Assembly (NCBI GenBank): GCA_029250385.1 | Contig: JAQXFJ010000129.1 | Span: forward strand, 1-9,582 | Direction: 5' to 3' | From: Candidatus Poseidoniaceae archaeon | Lineage (GTDB): Archaea > Thermoplasmatota > Poseidoniia > Poseidoniales > Poseidoniaceae | DNA length: 9,582 nt | Shown here: one piece after another, positions 6,221 to 9,582 of the stretch | How positions within the stretch are numbered: position 1 is the stretch's first letter | Layout of the letters: each line of letters begins with the position of its first letter | Program-made: the position numbers and the translations under genes | Notes under the pieces: model-generated | What the model saw: only the letters and a program-made list of their open reading frames with translations | Database searches by the model: none | What the model was told of the DNA's origin: nothing

Positions 6221-7444
6221 CTAGAATTCAATGAATTCTTTTTCTGGTTTCTCATTTTCGCTAGGATTATTATTCCTCAAAGAATAGGTGAATCCCCATA
6301 TCCGTTGCCACGGGATTAGATACCTAAGCAGGGCCATGAATGATAGAAACATCACAGCTGAAATAACCAGTCCGTAGGTTAACGATAGTTCAATCGATTC
6401 AGATACTTGCCCTGCCCATTGACTGCCAGTAGTGTCACTAACTAAGCTAAGTAACACACTGTGGAAGCCCAGTGCCACCATGGTGGCAATCCCCGTAAGG
6501 CCCAAGAATCCAAAGGTGTGCATCAAATGAGTATTCAACATGTTATCCATTTGATTAACATATTCAGGGTCCCTCTTGCATGATTCAGGAAGTCTGAAAG
6601 CGTATTCTAGATACTTGATGACTCCAAATGCAGATTCTTGGAATACAAGTATTAGAACAGCGATTAAAATTAGGCCAAACTGTTCACTAGTCACTAGTTT
6701 AATTCCAAATAATCCAATTGTTGGTTGTGATATTTGTGATTCAAGAGTCGCCAAAGCACCGCCATAATCTCCCAATTGTGATTTGATTAATGGGAATGTC
6801 AAGATCGCATGTATACCGAGGAATAAAAGAGTGAAACCAATAGCCCAAGCAATAGATTTCTTCGATAAGCCCCAAATTCCTCTCGACCCCATAATGATTG
6901 GTAGCAGGTAAACGAACATGATTAACAAAGACATTATCATCAATAATGGCCATTCTAGAGTTTGTAATTCACCGTCATCTGGGAATCTAATATCAAAGGA
7001 GAAAATCATTCCAGTTAGCCAACCAAGAATTAGTCTTCCAACTAGTAGTGTGATTAAGGTAATGATGAAACCTAGCTTCAATCTTTGTTGAGTCTTAGGC
7101 GTTTGATATGCCACTAATGCCATCAATCCACCGACTACTAGCCCAATGGCTAAGGGGACGAAGAACCTAGCCAGACCAGTTCTCCCTTGACCAGTAAACC
7201 AATTACCTAACGGTAAATCACTGCCAATAAGGGATTCAATGGAAGAAAATAAGATTGTATGATCTATTGTTCCTACAACATATGTCGATACAACCTCTAG
7301 ATACATCCCAACTAGTGCGGCTGTGGCGATGATTTGCAATGTTATGATTTGCCATTGCTTTCTTAGTGTTTTCAAATGTAGGGTTCTTGATTTGGCGCTA
7401 CCGGTAATGGTGACATCGCTTTGAACTTGCACATCTTCAGCCAT
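6221..7444 (-). CDS. polytopic membrane protein (about eight helices), unrecognised
   Basis: This 407-residue integral membrane protein has hydrophobic segments at about 32-57, 92-112, 123-145, 164-184, 196-218, 247-268, 303-330 and 347-371. Its N-terminus (about 30 residues) and C-terminus (NNNPSENEKPEKEF) are polar, consistent with both facing the cytoplasm. Between helices 1 and 2 is a loop with DLPLGNWFTGQGRTGLARFF. A polar stretch at 273-300 (YLEYAFRLPESCKRDPEY) separates helices 6 and 7. I recognise no catalytic or transport motif. It is the last gene of the - strand cassette. Its ATG lies one base after the DUF58 stop, with GGGGGT as a Shine-Dalgarno sequence overlapping the DUF58 coding end, so co-translation with DUF58 is very likely. 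By analogy with DUF58/MoxR clusters it may be the membrane component of that assembly. Confidence 0.75.
   Translation of the reverse strand: MAEDVQVQSDVTITGSAKSRTLHLKTLRKQWQIITLQIIATAALVGMYLEVVSTYVVGTIDHTILFSSIESLIGSDLPLGNWFTGQGRTGLARFFVPLAIGLVVGGLMALVAYQTPKTQQRLKLGFIITLITLLVGRLILGWLTGMIFSFDIRFPDDGELQTLEWPLLMIMSLLIMFVYLLPIIMGSRGIWGLSKKSIAWAIGFTLLFLGIHAILTFPLIKSQLGDYGGALATLESQISQPTIGLFGIKLVTSEQFGLILIAVLILVFQESAFGVIKYLEYAFRLPESCKRDPEYVNQMDNMLNTHLMHTFGFLGLTGIATMVALGFHSVLLSLVSDTTGSQWAGQVSESIELSLTYGLVISAVMFLSFMALLRYLIPWQRIWGFTYSLRNNNPSENEKPEKEFIEF
6223..6243 (+). terminator. possible terminator of the Roadblock operon
   Basis: AGAATTC (6223-6229) and GAATTCT (6233-6239) form a perfect 7-base inverted repeat with a 3-base centre. 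The right arm leads straight into TTTTT (6239-6243). It starts five bases after the TAA of the 82-residue gene and lies within the last codons of the convergent gene, a sensible place for + strand transcription to end. Archaeal termination depends mainly on the T-run, and the stem is AT-rich, so the call is tentative. Confidence 0.35.
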
Positions 7445-7445
7445 T

Positions 7446-8699
7446 TTAGTACCCCCTTACTTGCATTAATGCTTGAGATAAATCCATGTCAGGCATCCAA
7501 TCGATTACCTGTGCACCAGAACCTGCTAAGGTAGTTAGCCGGTTTTGACGTTCTAATTTTAACACCTCATATGACATTCTAGGAATACGGCTGACCAATC
7601 TTTCAAAGTCAATACTAGAAGGTGATAATACTGTTACTTCGTGTCCTCTCCCAACCAAGTCCCTTACAGCTGCAGGCACGGTTCCATCGCCTTCACATGA
7701 TGAAATTACGAATACAGGGCTGCCTCTACTAAATCTCCCGCTCAAAGAGTTAGTCACTGCTTGTAACGGCATCTCACCTTTTGCTGAAACCCCAGCAAGA
7801 GCACTTAGAATTTTGAAATATTGCTTATCTCCAGTATCTGGTGGTAAGTATGATAATTTTTCGCCGTATATTCCAAGGGCTACAGAATCTCGACGTTTAA
7901 GGAAGAATGCTGCTAAACTGGCAGCAGAGACTGTGCTCATTTCCAAGGGGTTTTTTAGTACCGTTCCAATTCTGGCAATATCTCTTGAATCAATTAATAG
8001 ATACAAATCAGTTACCGCATCTCGGCACTTCTCGTTCACCATCAATTCTCCAGTTCTAGCATACGCTTTCCAGTTGATGTTTTTGAACGGGTCTCCAGGG
8101 ACATATTCACGTAGGGAATAGAATTCTGAACCTTGCCCTGGCGTTCTAAGAGTAGTCGCTCCAGTATACATTTTCGGAGTGCGAGAGCGTAAAAAGGCCT
8201 CTTCTACCTCTTTTATTTGAGGGAATATCACAATGTCACTGTGATGGTCAACAAACATTTCTTCAACTCCTAGATTGAAGGTATTTCTTGACCTCAATGA
8301 GACAGGACCAATCGAGTAATGTCCTCTGAGCGGGCAACGAAGGACATAACGAATTCTAGCGCTTTCTCCAGGGCTAAGGTTTAGGCGCATTTGATTAAGT
8401 CCGCTTCTTAGTTTCATCTCGTGTGGAATGTTATCGTACACTTCGAGCAGTTGGGTTTTACGATTTGATCGATTGGTGATGAGTAGTTCAACATATAGGT
8501 CGTCGCCTTTGTAGAGATTGTCAGCAGATAGTGTTCGCTGCACTTCTACATCTCCGTGGCCTGATATCCAAGAATTTACCACGATAAAGGCGATTAAGGC
8601 TAAACCTAGAATCATCATTTGGTTATTGGAAATCATCATTCCAATAAGAATCAAGGCAATACCTCCGGTAAATGTGAATGCTGCTTTCCTCGTCCACAT
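7446..8699 (-). CDS. DUF58 domain protein with two N-terminal membrane helices
   Basis: From the ATG at 8699 the protein has 417 residues. Two membrane helices (about 6-22 and 26-44) are followed by a beta-rich segment (50-160) and the DUF58 signature: GSEFYSLREYVPGDPFKNINWK (190-211) leading to AR-x-GELMVNE (214-223). A von Willebrand A-like domain follows (232-355). The strand LLIDSRD (234-240) stands where vWA proteins carry the metal-binding DxSxS; here the second serine is absent. DUF58 proteins usually sit beside MoxR AAA ATPases and are thought to take part in membrane-linked protein maturation. The GTG at 8729 would add ten residues but overlaps the upstream gene by 26 bases; the ATG at 8699 follows GGCGGTGATAAA and is preferred. 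It lies between the DUF4350-like and eight-helix genes. Confidence 0.88.
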   Translation of the reverse strand: MWTRKAAFTFTGGIALILIGMMISNNQMMILGLALIAFIVVNSWISGHGDVEVQRTLSADNLYKGDDLYVELLITNRSNRKTQLLEVYDNIPHEMKLRSGLNQMRLNLSPGESARIRYVLRCPLRGHYSIGPVSLRSRNTFNLGVEEMFVDHHSDIVIFPQIKEVEEAFLRSRTPKMYTGATTLRTPGQGSEFYSLREYVPGDPFKNINWKAYARTGELMVNEKCRDAVTDLYLLIDSRDIARIGTVLKNPLEMSTVSAASLAAFFLKRRDSVALGIYGEKLSYLPPDTGDKQYFKILSALAGVSAKGEMPLQAVTNSLSGRFSRGSPVFVISSCEGDGTVPAAVRDLVGRGHEVTVLSPSSIDFERLVSRIPRMSYEVLKLERQNRLTTLAGSGAQVIDWMPDMDLSQALMQVRGY

Positions 8700-8703
8700 T
8701 TTA

Positions 8704-8711
8704 TCACCGCC
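8704..8711 (-). promoter_or_regulatory. Shine-Dalgarno sequence that sets the DUF58 start
   Basis: On the minus strand GGCGGTGA ends four bases before the ATG at 8699. It comprises the last two codons (part) and the TGA stop of the upstream DUF4350-like gene. GGTGAT is the core of the archaeal consensus, so this site favours the ATG at 8699 over the GTG at 8729 and implies translational coupling. Confidence 0.65.
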
Positions 8712-9582
8712 TTCCCCATGCTTTGACACGTTTTACAATAGACACAGTTTGCTCTAGAGAATACTTAGTAGGTTCAATAGCAAATTTTGCTAGGGTTGGG
8801 TCGTTAATTAGCGCAACTAATTCACGAGCAGACATTGCATGGAATTCCTCTCTAGTAAGCCCGTTTTGGTTTCTAACCTTAGAGAGGAAAACCTGTCTAA
8901 TCTTTTCCACTTTTGAATAATAGGGATATCTATTTGCATCGCCAAAACCGTAGTAAATAATTGAAAATACATGTCGCCAATTATCAGGGTCTTTCTTCCT
9001 AATCAGCACAGCTTCAAAAGCTATGAATAGAATTAGGAATAGTACTAACATAGCCAATCCTTCACCAGTAAAGTATACCAATAAGAAATAAATTGTATTG
9101 TAAGAATCTGCTAATATGGCATTCTGTGGGTGTCTTGATTCGTCAAATATCACCATTGCGTTTTCTGATGGTTCCAAACCATCATCTTGGATGCTGGTCA
9201 TCATTGCCTCAGCAATAATATCTAATGCCCACTTTCTGTTGTCATTTGCTGGAATTTCAGTATCGGTGGGGCCGTACTCACCTTCTGCAAAACCAGAGTA
9301 GTCGTATATTGCATTGATTAAAGGAGAACCATCTGAAACAAAGAAGACCCTGCCTCCATCATCTGGATTACAAGTAGACTTTGCGCAGGCTTCGATACTT
9401 AGGTTGAATCTGCCATAAAGGTCTGGCGTTTCTTCACTTTGTATTGCACTTACCACTAGTTTTCCATCACCATTGACGTCAATACCTGCTTCATTGCTAG
9501 TAACGGCTCTTATCGCAAGTTCAGAGAGAGGGTTGTTTGAGTTTGGGATTAATTCTAATGCTGTAATATTGTTTAGAAGTAC
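8704..9582 (-). CDS. DUF4350-like single-pass membrane protein (5' truncated by window edge)
   Basis: The frame is open from the TGA at 8704 to the window edge, giving 292 residues, so the GTG at 9456 is not the start. The visible protein begins in an extracytoplasmic domain with GGRVFFVSDGSPLINAIYD (visible residues about 76-94) and MVIFDESRH (143-151), which match the 'GRVvvvgDsdFl' and 'FDExxH' blocks of DUF4350. One membrane helix follows (about 163-194, ending in RKK), then a cytoplasmic tail of about 98 residues (REEFHAMSARELVALINDP). Two extra parts are a DVNGDGK calcium-loop-like motif (visible residues 35-41) and a C-x4-C pair, possibly a disulfide. In known clusters DUF4350 proteins sit beside DUF58 and MoxR genes. 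It is read just before DUF58 with four bases between stop and ATG. The missing N-terminus should hold a signal anchor and the rest of the domain. Confidence 0.75.
   Translation of the reverse strand, partial: VLLNNITALELIPNSNNPLSELAIRAVTSNEAGIDVNGDGKLVVSAIQSEETPDLYGRFNLSIEACAKSTCNPDDGGRVFFVSDGSPLINAIYDYSGFAEGEYGPTDTEIPANDNRKWALDIIAEAMMTSIQDDGLEPSENAMVIFDESRHPQNAILADSYNTIYFLLVYFTGEGLAMLVLFLILFIAFEAVLIRKKDPDNWRHVFSIIYYGFGDANRYPYYSKVEKIRQVFLSKVRNQNGLTREEFHAMSARELVALINDPTLAKFAIEPTKYSLEQTVSIVKRVKAWGRR

Noticed and set aside
8700..8729. The GTG at 8729 as the start of the DUF58 gene.
   Set aside because: It would overlap the upstream gene by 26 bases and lacks a ribosome-binding site, whereas the ATG at 8699 has GGCGGTGA at the right distance.
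9454..9456. The GTG at 9456 as the start of the DUF4350-like gene.
   Set aside because: The frame stays open for 42 more codons to the window edge, with plausible protein sequence including the DVNGDGK motif.

Overview
The window looks archaeal and chromosomal, most likely from a planktonic, sunlit-water member of Marine Group II (Poseidoniales) or a related Thermoplasmatota lineage. This is inference. It rests on a TIGR00269-type tRNA thiolase with archaeal zinc fingers, stand-alone Roadblock/LC7 proteins, a DUF58-DUF4350 membrane cassette, a TTTAAA-type TATA box, low-to-moderate GC, tight gene packing and a photolyase. No mobile element, CRISPR array, rRNA or tRNA was seen.

Layout. Bases 1-180 are the C-terminus of a photolyase/cryptochrome. 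Bases 240-704 (-) and 795-1145 (+) are two divergent small NTF2/SnoaL-like proteins. Bases 1149-2159 (-) encode a TtuA/Ncs6-type tRNA 2-thiolation enzyme. Bases 2160-2471 form the only long non-coding stretch. It holds a TATA box and at least four inverted repeats, including a perfect C6-GTA-G6 palindrome next to the TATA box. Bases 2472-6218 (+) are a three-gene unit: a single-domain Roadblock/LC7 protein, a 1047-residue protein with a Roadblock domain between two copies of a DUF2226-like domain followed by a long coiled coil and an acidic tail, and a small two-helix membrane protein. Bases 6221-9582 (-) are a second, tightly packed unit read right to left: a DUF4350-like single-pass membrane protein (its 5' end lies outside the window), a DUF58 protein, and a membrane protein with about eight helices that I do not recognise.

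How the genes may work together. The Roadblock unit resembles a scaffold: a small dimerising Roadblock subunit, a large Roadblock-containing filamentous partner, and a membrane protein that could anchor them. No small GTPase, the usual Roadblock partner, is in the window. The DUF58-DUF4350 unit matches the membrane cassettes often found with MoxR AAA ATPases, but no MoxR gene is visible here. The two units converge at 6218/6221 with a 2-base gap. The Roadblock/coiled-coil unit is the best candidate for an undescribed system.
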